Under the pieces are notes generated by a model. The model did not search any database and was not told the origin of the DNA. It saw nothing but the letters and a program-made list of their open reading frames with translations. Position numbers and translations under genes: made by a program. From Didymodactylos carnosus (lineage: Eukaryota > Rotifera > Eurotatoria > Philodinida > Philodinidae): DNA of 24,812 bases. Positions 1 through 12,500 of the stretch are shown here, one piece after another; position 1 is the first letter of the stretch; every line of letters starts with the position of its first letter. The DNA is taken from the NCBI GenBank assembly GCA_905250885.1, contig CAJNOQ010002344.1, forward strand, positions 1-24,812, written 5' to 3'.

Positions 1-130
1 TTGTTAGTTCGCATCAGTTCGCACTGAATTACGAATTCGCTGCGAATTCGCAAAACAATGGTAAAATGCGAATTGTTGCATCATTTTTACGCCCAAAAAT
101 TGCGATTCGTCAATTCGTCTTTAGACACTT
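1..130. repeat. Short degenerate repeats built on CGAATTCGC
   Basis: Near the left edge the words ACGAATTCGCT and GCGAATTCGC follow each other directly, and related words (TTCGCATCAG, TTCGCACTG, GCGAATTG, GCGATTCGTC, AATTCGTC) recur to about position 120. The stretch is richer in CpG than its AT-rich surroundings. It looks like the edge of a repeated element cut by the window, or a degenerate short tandem repeat. No coding exon of the neighbouring DUS2 gene could be placed here. Confidence 0.35.
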
Positions 131-230
131 TGTCCACACTAATGGACAATACATAGGTAGAAGTAAAATGTACCGCCTATAGGCTAGCTGACCAGAAAAG
201 TAAATGCAGGACTATTCAAAAACAAGTATA

Positions 231-666
231 TGGCTTGGCCAGCTAACTGTGCTACCGAAGTGAAACTCCTTGACGGTTTTTTAGCATTTTGTTTCTCTTA
301 TAATTTTCGAAGGACAAGACTTCCACAGCTCTAAAACATCTCAGGTTAAAGAGAAACGTTTGTTGAAGACTTTGAGATGTTCTCGCACTCTACACAATCT
401 TTCATTCGAAAACTATAATAAAAATACAAACACCAACATTTTCGGATATAAGTTTGAAAAGGAGATGTTTGTATTTTTATCATAGTTTTTGAACAGAAGA
501 ATGTTTCGACTTCGAGAACGTCTTAAAATCTTAGCATACTTTTCTCTTTAATTTGAGACGTTTCAAATCTCTGAGCTTCTCGTCCTGCGAAAATTATAAG
601 AGAAACAAAATGCTAAAAAACCTTCGCAAAATTTCACTTCGGTAGCAGAGTTAGCTGACCAAACTC
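231..666. mobile_element. Palindromic MITE-like foldback element, 436 bases, in a DUS2 intron
   Basis: The two halves of this stretch are near-complete inverted copies of each other. The left arm begins with the end containing CCAGCTAACTGTGCTACCG; the right arm ends with its counterpart CGGTAGCAGAGTTAGCTG. The arms meet near position 450, giving arms of about 215 bases with scattered mismatches. The element is bounded by TATA on both sides (227-230 and 667-670), consistent with a TA or TATA target duplication. There is no open reading frame, so it would be non-autonomous. It lies inside the intron after DUS2 exon 7, provided the gene continues to the left. A related end-like word, GGCTAGCTGACCAG at 182-195, just outside may be a remnant of another copy. 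Confidence 0.8.
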
Positions 667-795
667 TATAGTCAATTTTGCATAAATTTGATAGCGCTAT
701 ACGATGAGCATATTATCTTTCTAGCTGTCAGATCATTTGACACTAGGCGAAGTGGCATAGAATCATTGCGAAGGATGAAGCAACTTTTTATTTAC

Positions 796-2088
<1,293 letters not shown>

Positions 2089-2616
2089 CTAAAAGAATAT
2101 TCATTCTATTGTTTGTTGCGAACAATACTACTAGAGCATTATTGGCCTAATTTGATTCGGTCCTAGAATGGCTAAGTTACTTCTTACCGCGTAATATCAA
2201 TGTTTTACAATGCATAACTTATAGGCTGCGTTCGAATTTTTATAGAGAAAAAATGGTGGCAGTCGATTGCTGGACGGAAGAGAATTGCCATTGATCTTAG
2301 ATGAATTAAAAAATTAAAAGTTTCTTGCATCATTTCCTTTTAAATCAGTCTTGATTACATTGCATCATCATGAGCAAGAAATAAGGTCTAGAAAATATCC
2401 GGTTCTATCTTGCTTATAATGACTTTGATACGTATAAATCGGAATACTTTGGGTCAAGAAGCGGTGTAATACAAATTAGCAGTTGGATTCAAAGTAAAGA
2501 TACTTATATCTCGTAATATTCACAAAAAGTCTAGAGAAATCCTATGAGTATTTAGTACCACTGAGAAAAACTTTTATGAAATAGTTCGTTAAATTCAACT
2601 ATAAAAATATCATATT
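2089..2616. other. Upstream region of DUS2, no gene seen
   Basis: AT-rich sequence 5' of the DUS2 start. It should carry the DUS2 promoter and 5'UTR, but I see no clear TATA box or other recognisable element. The TTCTTTTAG just before the start codon could be the end of a 5'UTR intron. Confidence 0.4.
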
Positions 2617-2737
2617 TTGATTTTGAATAACAAATTCAGCTCAATATTTTCTTTTCTATTCCGCTCCTCTACTTCTTTTTTTTTTGGTTTTTCCGTGGAA
2701 TCAGCGAAGTTCACAGCGTTTCTTAGCTATACTGGTT

Positions 2738-2957
2738 GCGAACGCCGATCGAAGGGAGGCGATAGCATTGTTTTGAATTCAGAAATATTTTTAGGCCTGT
2801 GGAGACCTTTGCAGGGTGAGGGTGAGAAAACCTCGAGAAAACCTTTTAGATTTACATTAGATTACGAACCGTATACAACAAATCAATGAAAAATTTAGAA
2901 CATATTTCAGATAGTCCCCTAGCGAACGCCGACCGAAGGGAGGCGTGAGCGTTGTCG
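2738..2957. repeat. Two direct copies of a GC-rich, hairpin-forming unit of about 36 bases
   Basis: Copy 1 (2738-2773) and copy 2 (2922-2957) share GCGAACGCCGAYCGAAGGGA, then AGGCG, a short variable part and AGCRTTGT. Within each unit CGCC and GGCG can pair. In copy 2, flanking TCCCC (2915-2919) and GGGGA (2957-2961) can pair outside the unit, giving a nested stem. The units are clearly richer in G+C than the surrounding sequence. Copy 1 lies inside a 90-codon open frame (2617-2889) that I do not consider a gene. These look like parts of a dispersed repeat whose full extent I cannot fix. Confidence 0.6.
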
Positions 2958-3466
2958 GGGATTCAAAAGTGATGGAGGATCGTTCGCAGATATAAGTTCC
3001 TAAAGTCAAGGGACCGAGAGAGTGCAGACGTATTTCGTTGTTTGAAAAAAATATTGATTTTATTCGTCATATCATGAATAACTCATTGGTTACAAATTTT
3101 GTGAATCATAGTCTTTCAGATGTCGCTGTTTTAAAAGAATTGCTATCAAACGTCTAACAAAAATTTAGTCTAAAAGATTTGCTAATTTCTAATAGAAAAA
3201 GATCAAGAGATCTCTTCTTGTGTTTTCTTCTTTCTACCTTCAAGCATTCTGCAAATATTTATACTTGATAGCTGACTGTTTTTAAAGTTTCTGCTGTTTT
3301 CACGGCCTATGCTACTAGCAATAAATTAAATAAACTTTTTGGATTTTCACAGTATCACTGTACATTTGAAAAAAGAAAAATCTATGGTTTTTTCAGCTAC
3401 TTTTCTCTGACTCGCATACAAAAGTTAGTTCAACATCAAGTAAGGTCCGTATGTAGCAGAGCTGAT

Positions 3467-3535
3467 CACCTGCATAATTTTTGGCCCTGCAGGGGCAAAT
3501 AAAATTTGCCCGCGTTGCAGTTTAGTTTGCAGGTG
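3467..3535. repeat. Nested inverted repeats around GGGCAAAT-AAA-ATTTGCCC
   Basis: A perfect 8-base stem (3493-3500 with 3504-3511, loop AAA) sits inside a second inverted pair, CACCTGCA (3467-3474) with TGCAGGTG (3528-3535). A further TTGCAGGTGG lies near 3590. The arrangement resembles the middle of a small palindromic element or a transcribed hairpin. The open frame on the minus strand here (3625-3425) has no recognisable features and I did not call it. Confidence 0.5.
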
Positions 3536-3684
3536 AGAAAAGACACCTTTTGTCCTATACAGGCAGGGAGCACAGGTAGAAACTTCCTTGCAGGTGGACT
3601 GGATGCTTCCACTTAGATCCGCCAAGTTTATACAGACATAATAGCTGAAAAAATTTCAACACCCGTCTCGTGTAATAATTACAG

Positions 3685-4364
3685 GGAACACTTTTCGCTA
3701 ATTGAACTCGACCAATAGAATTCGTCGAAAAAATTCGCTACGAAAAAAGTTCCCTAAAGACTACCATCAGTTTCACGACAAGATTGACAACGAGGAAACA
3801 ACCATCGAATCATGAGATTTAATGGGAGAACATATTAAAACTCTGAGAGAAATATTTAAAAAAGTTACTAACAACTATGGCTTGCGTGATATAGCCAGTT
3901 CTTTGTCGTAGACGCAATGAACACGCGATTGTTCGAGCAATTTTGTAAACAACACGATTTCGGACTGCATTACGAAATGAAAGATAAAGTAGTATTGGAA
4001 AACGCGTTCAATCGATATGTTCAAATGTATTACGGACAAGTGCAGGTAATTGAGAAACAAGTCAGACTGGATAAAAAAAAACTATAAGAATGATTCGTAT
4101 CATTTTCTTTAGGCCCAATGATGCTTTGATCCTCAACTGCCTTACAGTTTTCTTTCATAGCATGCGTTGGATGACAAAACAATAATCATCCAAGATCGCC
4201 GTTACCAATCAGACACTGAAATCGGTCGAAGTTTAGAAGACCAAAATGTTCAAAATTATTCGCTGCTATACGAGAAAAGAATTTTATTAGAGTAGCAGGA
4301 GATCAATTGTCGAACAGCATCCTCATTGATAAACTCATTGTATTGATCGAAAATGAAAAATAAA
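3685..4364 (+). pseudogene. Broken spliced coding relic of unknown family
   Basis: Four protein-like stretches follow one another on the plus strand in different frames. (a) 3702-3911 has Lys/Arg-rich sequence followed by KDYHQFHDKIDNEE, an in-frame TGA at 3813-3815, then HIKTLREIFKKVTNNYGLRD. (b) A frame change near 3898 leads into FFVVDAMNTRLFEQFC and ends VQMYYGQVQ at a good donor (GTAATT, 4046). (c) After an acceptor TTTCATAG, 4161-4292 reads HALDDKTIIIQDRRYQ and GRSLEDQNVQNY to a TAG. (d) A frame overlapping the end of (c) reads FAAIREKNFIRVAGDQL, then LIDKLIVLIENEK to a TAA, which is followed by AATAAA at 4359-4364. Phase is kept across the 4046-4160 intron. One internal stop plus about two frameshifts imply a decayed gene, or a gene with exon structure I have misread. 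GRSLEDQN faintly recalls the ubiquitin fold, but I do not trust that. No function is assigned. Confidence 0.5.
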
Positions 4365-5740
4365 AATTTGTATTGATCATAAAACTCGAGTGATTAACGG
4401 TTGTATAACTATTTGTTTATTGTATTTTTTTAACTGTTTGTTTTTCTTCTATATAAAGTGAAGCCAAAGAAGCAAAATATATTTTTCTTTTTATTATTAT
4501 TTACCACTAGAGCTCTCCAAAACTATGCAAGTCCCAATCTTCCGTCTACAACGGTTCGGACGCTATAAGGTTTTTCGGAAGACCTATCTATCTGCTAAAC
4601 TTCATGTTTGGGAACTTCCAAAACACATGGATCATAAATTGTCGACCACTCTGAATCTCGTGGTAATGTTAATGTTTCTTTTCGAAAAGAATTTCGAAAA
4701 ACTAGTGAAGAAAACGATACTAGACGAGATAGTCCATAATTTACTATTTACATCAAAAATTAAAAATTCATAACCCAGTCAGAATTGTTCCAGACTACAT
4801 AAAAATATCAACATTTACTTGGTTTTATCTACTTAACCCTTTACCCCCAGAAGATATTTTTTTGAAGATCCATGAAAGACGGCTACTGAAGTGGAGCTCT
4901 TGAGTGCTCACTATGCTCATTCGATACTTAAAATAAAATGAAGTTGCCTAGGTGACAGAATATAGAATAGGGTGGACATCAGGGGGGAGTGACATGAAAA
5001 GTACGGATTTTTTCCTTTTACATTTTTTATAAGCTGCCAGTAATTAAAAGTTGCAGTACTTTTTATTTTTCGCCTAAAGGCACATCATTAGATACAGTTT
5101 TGTCTGGTGATCACGGATCTGACCTTATTTTTTCGCTTTGAGCGAGTTTTCCCGGAGAAAAACGCAAAATACTGCGAACTCCTCAAAAACGCCCAAAATT
5201 GACTTTTGAGAAAATCGGTCTAATCTTCTCACAAGTTTACTCTCCAATCTCACCAATGTGATTCTCGGATTCCTCGACTCAAACTGAGTCTAGACATGTG
5301 TCCGAACTACCCTCTTAGAAATCAATACCCATCTTGTTTTCTGGCTACGGAATCCTCGATTTTCACTCAAAAGATACATCATGGTAGATCTTTCATGAAA
5401 ATCTGATTTTCTCATAGAATCATGTGACTAACTGTCCTCGATCTATTACTGAAAACCAAAGCTCTATAGCTTTTTCCGTTCAAAAGTTATTCAAAAACCA
5501 TCCGCAACCATTCTATTTTGAAATGGATGGATAGCCGAGAGATTCGAATGACTAAACACAAAATGAAAGATAAGGATAATGACTTTTAAACTAGCTAAAC
5601 ATGCTCATTTCAATAATGATGATATCGACTTTGAAAATGTAGAGACACTCACCTCGAATCAAACTGGCGTCGATGAATAATAAAAAAAGACATTATTTAA
5701 CGATGTCAAACATGCAGTCTACAGTTGATTATGTGCTCTT
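4365..5740. other. Intergenic, no gene recognised
   Basis: AT-rich sequence with only short open frames. The longest (4525-4773, plus) has no recognisable motif, no splice-supported extension and no counterpart elsewhere in the window. The part from about 5100 to 5540 is less AT-rich and may be an old repeat, but I could find no terminal repeats for it. A G-run (GGGGGGAG) lies near 4985. Confidence 0.4.
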
Positions 5741-5810
5741 TGCAGCATGATTATTCAGCCGTTTTTAATCGTTTAAAAACGGCTGAATATGAAGTGCAAT
5801 TGTGAACTGT
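5721..5810. repeat. Strong hairpin: perfect 16-base stem with a 6-base loop
   Basis: The core is TATTCAGCCGTTTTTA (5752-5767), loop ATCGTT, then its exact reverse complement TAAAAACGGCTGAATA (5774-5789). Outside it, ACAGTT (5721-5726) and AACTGT (5805-5810) also pair, with imperfect pairing between, so the whole unit is about 90 bases. It lies between the relic at 3685-4364 and the 3' end of RIF1, with no gene over it. It could be a small foldback element or an RNA hairpin; the sequence alone does not decide. Confidence 0.7.
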
Positions 5811-6408
5811 AAAATGTCGAGTAAAAATTAATGAAATGGTGGATTTAGAGTGATATACAAATGGTAAAAAAAGTAGACCAATATTCTTTTCTTTTATTAT
5901 TTGTAAAATTTATAGTTCATAGGTACATGTTTATTTTTCTTCATACTGTCTGATACATAACTTCTGAATAAAGTTGAAAACTCGCAATTAAATTGAATTA
6001 TTTAATTGAGAATATTTACAGCAGTTATTCTCTGTTTTTGCTGTACGTCAGTATGTGAGAATTCTCTTTATATACATTTAATGAATTTTTGTTACAATTA
6101 CACTAATCTATTCTCAAATTAAATCATAAAATATCTTGTTGTTGTTTTAATGTCAAATCATATAAAAAAACACGGAGTTGGAGTCATTGTGAAGATATGT
6201 CTTTTGTGCTTAACTGAATTGAATTTCTTCATATAGAATCACCCAAATTTACAGCAAAATTCTCCTCAAATATAAATTTTATTCTTTCTATTCATAAGTT
6301 TGTTCATATTAAAACAGAAAGAAAACCATTACATGGTTTCAATACATCAACACAAAGAATAGAAAAAAAAAGTGATTACAAACAGACATAGACAAAATGG
6401 CATTATCT

Positions 6409-6414
6409 TTTATT
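6409..6414 (-). terminator. Likely RIF1 poly(A) signal (AATAAA on the minus strand)
   Basis: AATAAA occurs about 170 bases past the RIF1 stop codon on the minus strand. It sits in the loop of a short inverted repeat, ACATAGAC (6386-6393) with GTCTATGT (6428-6435). Other AT-rich alternatives exist nearby, so the cleavage site is not certain. Confidence 0.5.
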
Positions 6415-6583
6415 CAATTACAACTATGTCTATGTACACGAATTATCGTCGATAAAAAAATATACAAATCTAATTTTAGCACACACCAAAAAATAACAGA
6501 AAAATATCTGAATATATTCAATCTGAGGCAGAAAATAAGACTAAACAAAAGTACAAAAAAATTGCATTTAACGTTTGATACTA

Positions 6584-9500
6584 TTAATCGTCTTCTTCAA
6601 AAAATAATCTTTTAAGTCTTAATTTTTGTAAATGGGAACAATTATTCAGTAATAAACGCATCATTTCAATATAATCATCATCAAATATTAATTTACCCTG
6701 TTCATGCGACTGTTTTATCTGTAGATAAAGCTCGTGCGTAGTTGATGCATTTTGTTCTATTTCGATTAATGATTTCTTTGACTGTTGTTGTTGTTGTTCT
6801 TCATCTTCTTCTCCATCATCGCGTGGTAATGAACGTTTGAGAGGTGATGATGATGATGGTGGCATTAGTTGGTCATCAGGAACCATAGCCGAATCTGTGA
6901 TTATTGAAGTCTCCTCGCTAAACAAAAAAAATGAGAAAAATTTTCAGTAAAGAAATAAATAGAAGAAAAGACGAAAAAAGAAAAACCGATAATCAATAAC
7001 AGAGGCTCTTCTCTGAGAGAGACAATCTTAATTCAAGATGTTCACAAAAGTTTTGTCTTTTTTCTATTTTCTATGTACCTTGACGTTAGTGTCGGATTTC
7101 TTTCTTTTCGTGTTCGATTCTCTCTAACAGTTTCGTTAGATATAACAGGTTCAATTATTTTATCAGATAAAGTGGTATTTTCTTCATCTGTTACTGATTG
7201 TAAATTATTTGATTGCATCACTGGTTCTTCTTGTTCTTGTTGAGGTTGTTGTAAATATAAATTTTCATATTCTTGAGTGTCAATTAATGTGTCCACATCA
7301 TAAATCGGATCGGTATTTATCAACTCTGATGTTGCCTCATCTTTTTCAAATGTTTGATCGAGCAAACCCGTGGTTGATTTCGTTGAACATTCGAATGTTG
7401 GTTCTTCAGTAGAACCATCTAGAACGAGGAAAAAAATAATGAGAACTATCCTAATAAAGGCGGTTAGACTGGACATAAACATCGTATAAGAATAATAGCA
7501 CAAAATAGCTATTTCCTTAATCAAGATTTGTTTTTGTTGTCATTAAATGTCATTGTTTTTATAGGTAAAATGAATAAACACGCGTTTGACTTATTCGCAC
7601 GAAAAGTAACTATCATTCTGGAATAAGAAACAATATGTACCATCTCTTTCTCTTGTGTCTTTGCTGTAGATTAAAAGCGCTTTCATCCGAAAGAATTTGG
7701 TATTCGTGCGTCATAACACAAGAAGCGAGTCATTAGCTAGGCTAGTTTCAATCGAATTTCTCTTTTATCAGTTTTCAAAGAAATTCTTTACTACTCACTT
7801 GTTTGCTCATTCTCATTTTCGTTGCTTGAAATAACTCTTGTATTATTTAGACGATCATAAAATAATTGTAATTGTTTTCGAACTGTTTGTATTTTAGGCG
7901 GTGGAATACGATAAAGATCAATTTGTGCTGCTGTTAAACGAGATAAATCTCCAATTGTTCGAATATTTCGACTGTAAAAGTAGTTTAATGCACCACTTGA
8001 CCTAAACGAAGAAAATGAAGAAATAACTAAACGTTGGTAAAAAAGAAAAGTCGCAGTAGACATATCTGAAGAAGAATTTATTTGTATGATGTAATGTAAC
8101 TGAGTAGTCAAAAATGGTTTGCAATTATTTGTAGTAAAAATAGAAAACTTTAGTTAACGGTGACTCTTTTCATCGAATCTTTTAACTCAGTTTTTTTTGG
8201 AATATATTTTCTATACGAGAATTCCAACTTGAGATTGTTTTTCTAAATTGAATATGTTCTATTTAAAATCAATTCTCATATACTTCAATAACAAAACAAA
8301 TAAATTTTATTTTTACAAGTTCGAATCTGCGAAAGCAAAAATTTTCTTTTCTTATATGTATGTTGAGAAGTAAAAAATGCTTTTCTCTATGTACATCCAT
8401 CCATACTAGAGTGACTCGTACAATATAAATATTAGATGTAATTTTATGACTAGACAGTAAAGATTATCGTCCTCCGCCATAAGTTATTATCAGTACAGGA
8501 CCATATCACCCACATTGAATATACCTGCTTCTTTCAGTTAGGCTCCTTTAACTTTCGACCAATCGTTAGTAACAATTTGTCTACAGGATCGCTCAAAATA
8601 TTCAATAGAGTCTGTATTTTGTAAACAATTCTTACCATAATCCGCCAAATATCGAATTGACAACACTATCAACTGGTTCATTACAATCAATTAACAGTGG
8701 AAATATTGGATCAACTGCATCTAATTGAGAGACAGGAGTTTCATTAAATGTATCTGAACTATTGTTCAAATAACCCTGAAAGACAAAAATCAAAACATTA
8801 TAAAATAAGAAACAACATTAGGAAGAACAATCATCACTGAATTATAATGTTTTTTCAAAAGAACACAAGACAGTGCAAAATCTCTAGTCAACGCTAACAT
8901 ATCGAGTAGGCTAAAGAGTTTGTACCGCATTGTATTTTACTGCTACTAAAACAACAAATATAAGTTAAACAAGCCTGCATTCATCCACACATGTTGAACA
9001 AGAAGAATTTACTTACCATAGTCGTCGTATTTCTAGTGTAAACTAAGGAGTGCAGGTTATCTAGTCAGGAGAAATGTACAACAACCGTACTGAATAAGCT
9101 GCATTCGTTAGTCAACAACTAAGATTTTCGATAATTTCATCTTATGTATTATTATTCACAAAACGCGTTACATACATACCTCAAATGAATCAATAGGAAT
9201 TTCTTCAACTTGTGCTTGTATTTTAGTACCGACAGGTACATCTGATGAAAATGTTTTGGGCGATTCTTTTAGTAAATCAATTGTTATTTCTGACACTTTA
9301 TCTTGGTTTTCTAGCACAGGTGAGCTGGAAGATGGTAACCAATCCAGTAAAGCATGATTTGGATGAAATAATTTTGATGAACGACCACGAGACGTGTTTC
9401 TACGTTCATCTAATGAAGAACTTAAATTTTGCTGGTGTTGTTGTTGTTCTGTAGATGAGACTGGTACTGCACTTAAACGTCTAACAACATTTGATTTTTG

Positions 9501-12500
9501 ATTTAATGGTAAATTTTTTCGTTGTTCGTTTGTGGACAGGTTAGAAGTTTTTCTTTGTAGTGATTGTTGTTTGCGTGAAGGTGATGTATACACTAGTACT
9601 TTAATATCATCATTAAACTTCACACGTTTACCAGATCGAGCAGACGACGTCAAATTAGACTGCAAGCGTTTTAATATACCAGAAGACTTGTGTGCTGGTG
9701 TGGGAGTAAGCGGAGCTGCTGCTGAATCTTCGACAAGAATTTCATTTGCTGCAGTACAACCACTAAAACAAGAAAATACACAATGAAAAAAAGCACAAAA
9801 ACGTTTTTATTCAACAAGACAATAACGCGTTAAATTTACTAAAGTGTTGACTTATTCAAAGGCTCTAGAAGTTTCAATTTTACTTTTTTATTACCTAAAA
9901 AAAGATGTTGAAAACTGATTTTGTTCTTGTTCATCAAATAATTGTGAATTACTAATAACGACAATATCGGATACATCGCAAGATGAAATTAATTTATTTA
10001 ATTTTGTACTACTACGACGGTTTTTCTTTTTTCCATCTGTTGATGTTGATAATGTATCTTTGACAATTGTTGAACGTTTTGAACGACGAGAATTTTTGTT
10101 TTCTTTCTGTGCAACTTGTTCGGAATCTGAAGTTTTTTCATATTGTTGTTCTTGATTATTAACCGCCAAGGTCACAGGTGTACTTGCAAAACCTAAAAGA
10201 CAAAGAAAATTAAAATGTTAACGTATTAATTGGACAGTGTACTCAAACTAACCATCTTCCATTTGTGTAACATCAGGATCTTCTTCAACGTCTTTTGTTA
10301 CTGATGATTCGTGAGAAATTACTTCAGCTTGCTTGGAAAGTTGGTTTGTCTCGATTATAGAAGTTGATAGTTGTTTTTCGACTGGACTATTTTCTTTTTC
10401 TTGAGTGTACTTTTCTATTGTTATTGATTGTTGTTCTTGACTAGATGGGTGTGATTGATTAGGAGTAACATTTGATACTTTTTCACTATTTGAACTGGCA
10501 TTAGATACACTTGGTTCTGATGAAAATAAAGCTGATGGAGATGATAATAAACTATTATTTGCTTTCGGTTTTGTTGGAAACCGATTCATTTTTGAATTAC
10601 CCCGTAGAGAATAGCGCGATAGCATATTTTCTATCCTAGAAGAGAAAAAAAATAAAATGATGCTTTTTTTCTTTCACTTGTTTGTCAAAACATTGAAAAG
10701 CAAATCGACTTTAGTAAATAAATAAACAAGTTATAACATACGTTGGTGTATCAGGTACATTAACGATATCTGATTGTGAACTCTGCGTATTATCTTCATA
10801 TAATATTGGCAATGGTTCTTTAGTTCTTAACATTTCTTTTTGATGTTCAGTTAAAGCCACATGACGACGTTTATTTGATATAGACGAATCAATAGGGATA
10901 TAAATATCACTGGATGAAGATGCTGATTTTTCTGGTAAAGCGAAAAGATGAGGTGAAGAAATGGATGGAGGAAGATTTTTGCTACTGGATAAAATTTGTT
11001 CAGATTTATCAGTTATTTCGTCTCCATTATCAGATACGGTCACTGCAGCTACGGAAGTTGATGGCTGTTGTGTTGTTAAAATTTGAGGAATATCAATTTG
11101 TTGAGATTCAACTTGACTATCACTGTCGAGTACGATACAATTCAAACTTAAATCATTAGTCATTTGACCACTATTTTCAGATTCAGATAAAAAACATGGT
11201 AATAATAACTGATCTTTCTCTTTTAAATCTCGAAGACAATTTCTAAATAAACAGAAGAAATTAAAAAAAAGAGTTACATTTCCTAACATAGCAACAGTTT
11301 GTCTTTTTATTCTATTAACAAAAAATGTTAACATAAATCATATCAGATTTTTTACCTCAATGGCGCTGGATATGTAATATTTGATACTTTTCCAAATGTA
11401 TCATTCCAAAACTTTTTTATTTTTGTTTTTAATGATGTTTTTGGATGTTGAAAACAAAGAACTAACAATGGATAAATTAAATTCAATAGTACATTTGCTT
11501 TTGATGAATCGTAGCTAATTTGTATTTGAGATAATATTTTGATGATAAATGATTCAAATGTGCCCATGTGTTTATTAGAATTTTGATTTAATAAAATTAA
11601 GTTTTCATATGAGAGTAAAAATTTAAGTAGAACATGAAGAAATTGTTCTTGTTCAAGTATATGTTCAAGATGTGATTGACTTTTGCATAGAGAAAGTAAA
11701 TCAAGAATCAATTCTTTAATAGTGACATAAACAATTATTTTATATTGTTGAGCTGTTGTTGATGGTGTTTTTGATTTTAATAAACATGAACATATAGAAC
11801 TCCATTTATCATCTTGTGATATTACATTGATCTTTTCTAATAGATGATTGATTAATGAGGACATACACGATAAATTATTCAATATTGATAAACGTTTTTG
11901 TTGAGATGATGAAAATAAACTAAATTGACTTGTACTGGTAGTGTTGATTGTTGACGAAGATGGTGGAACTTTTTGTCCGTTATCAACTCTAAAATAGGAG
12001 ACAAAAGAACGTTAAAATACAAATTTCTTGTTCTTCCTCTACTAGAAACAAGGCGCTTATTCTAAAGAAGTCTAGACCTTTCAACAATAAAACATTGTTA
12101 AAAGTAAATTGTTCTTGATGAAATGATAAAATACATGTTGGAAGATTCATGACAGTGTAGTATCTGTGGTATACGCAAGAAAATCTCTGAATCTTACCTT
12201 GTTTCATGTGATGTATCTTGCAAGGAATGACATAGCGTTTTTAATGCAATAATTAAAAATCCCATTTGTCTTTCATTATCAAGTGAACATTCAATTGTTG
12301 GTGTTTCTCTGAACAGATCATCTAATATTTGTGTAAATGATTGACCATGAGCTGAATCTAATAATGTTGTTCGACATAGAGCTTTAAATAGTTGTTGCCA
12401 TATGAGTATATAGGATTGATCTAATCGATCTGAATCTCCCAATTGAAATGATTTTAATAATAACTCAATCGATGTTGTATATGGACATAATCGATCATTT

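Noticed and set aside
2617-2889. 90-codon plus-strand open frame
   Set aside because: Low-complexity Phe/Ser start, no ATG at the given start, and it overlaps one of the GC-rich repeat units; no family signal.
4525-4773. 82-codon plus-strand open frame
   Set aside because: No recognisable domain, no splice extension and AT-rich composition; likely chance.
6397-6615. 72-codon plus-strand open frame
   Set aside because: It is antisense to the RIF1 3'UTR and last codons, Lys/Asn/Ile-rich as expected from AT-rich DNA.
8310-8335. GTTCGAATC resembling a tRNA T-loop
   Set aside because: No matching acceptor stem, D-arm or anticodon arm could be placed around it.
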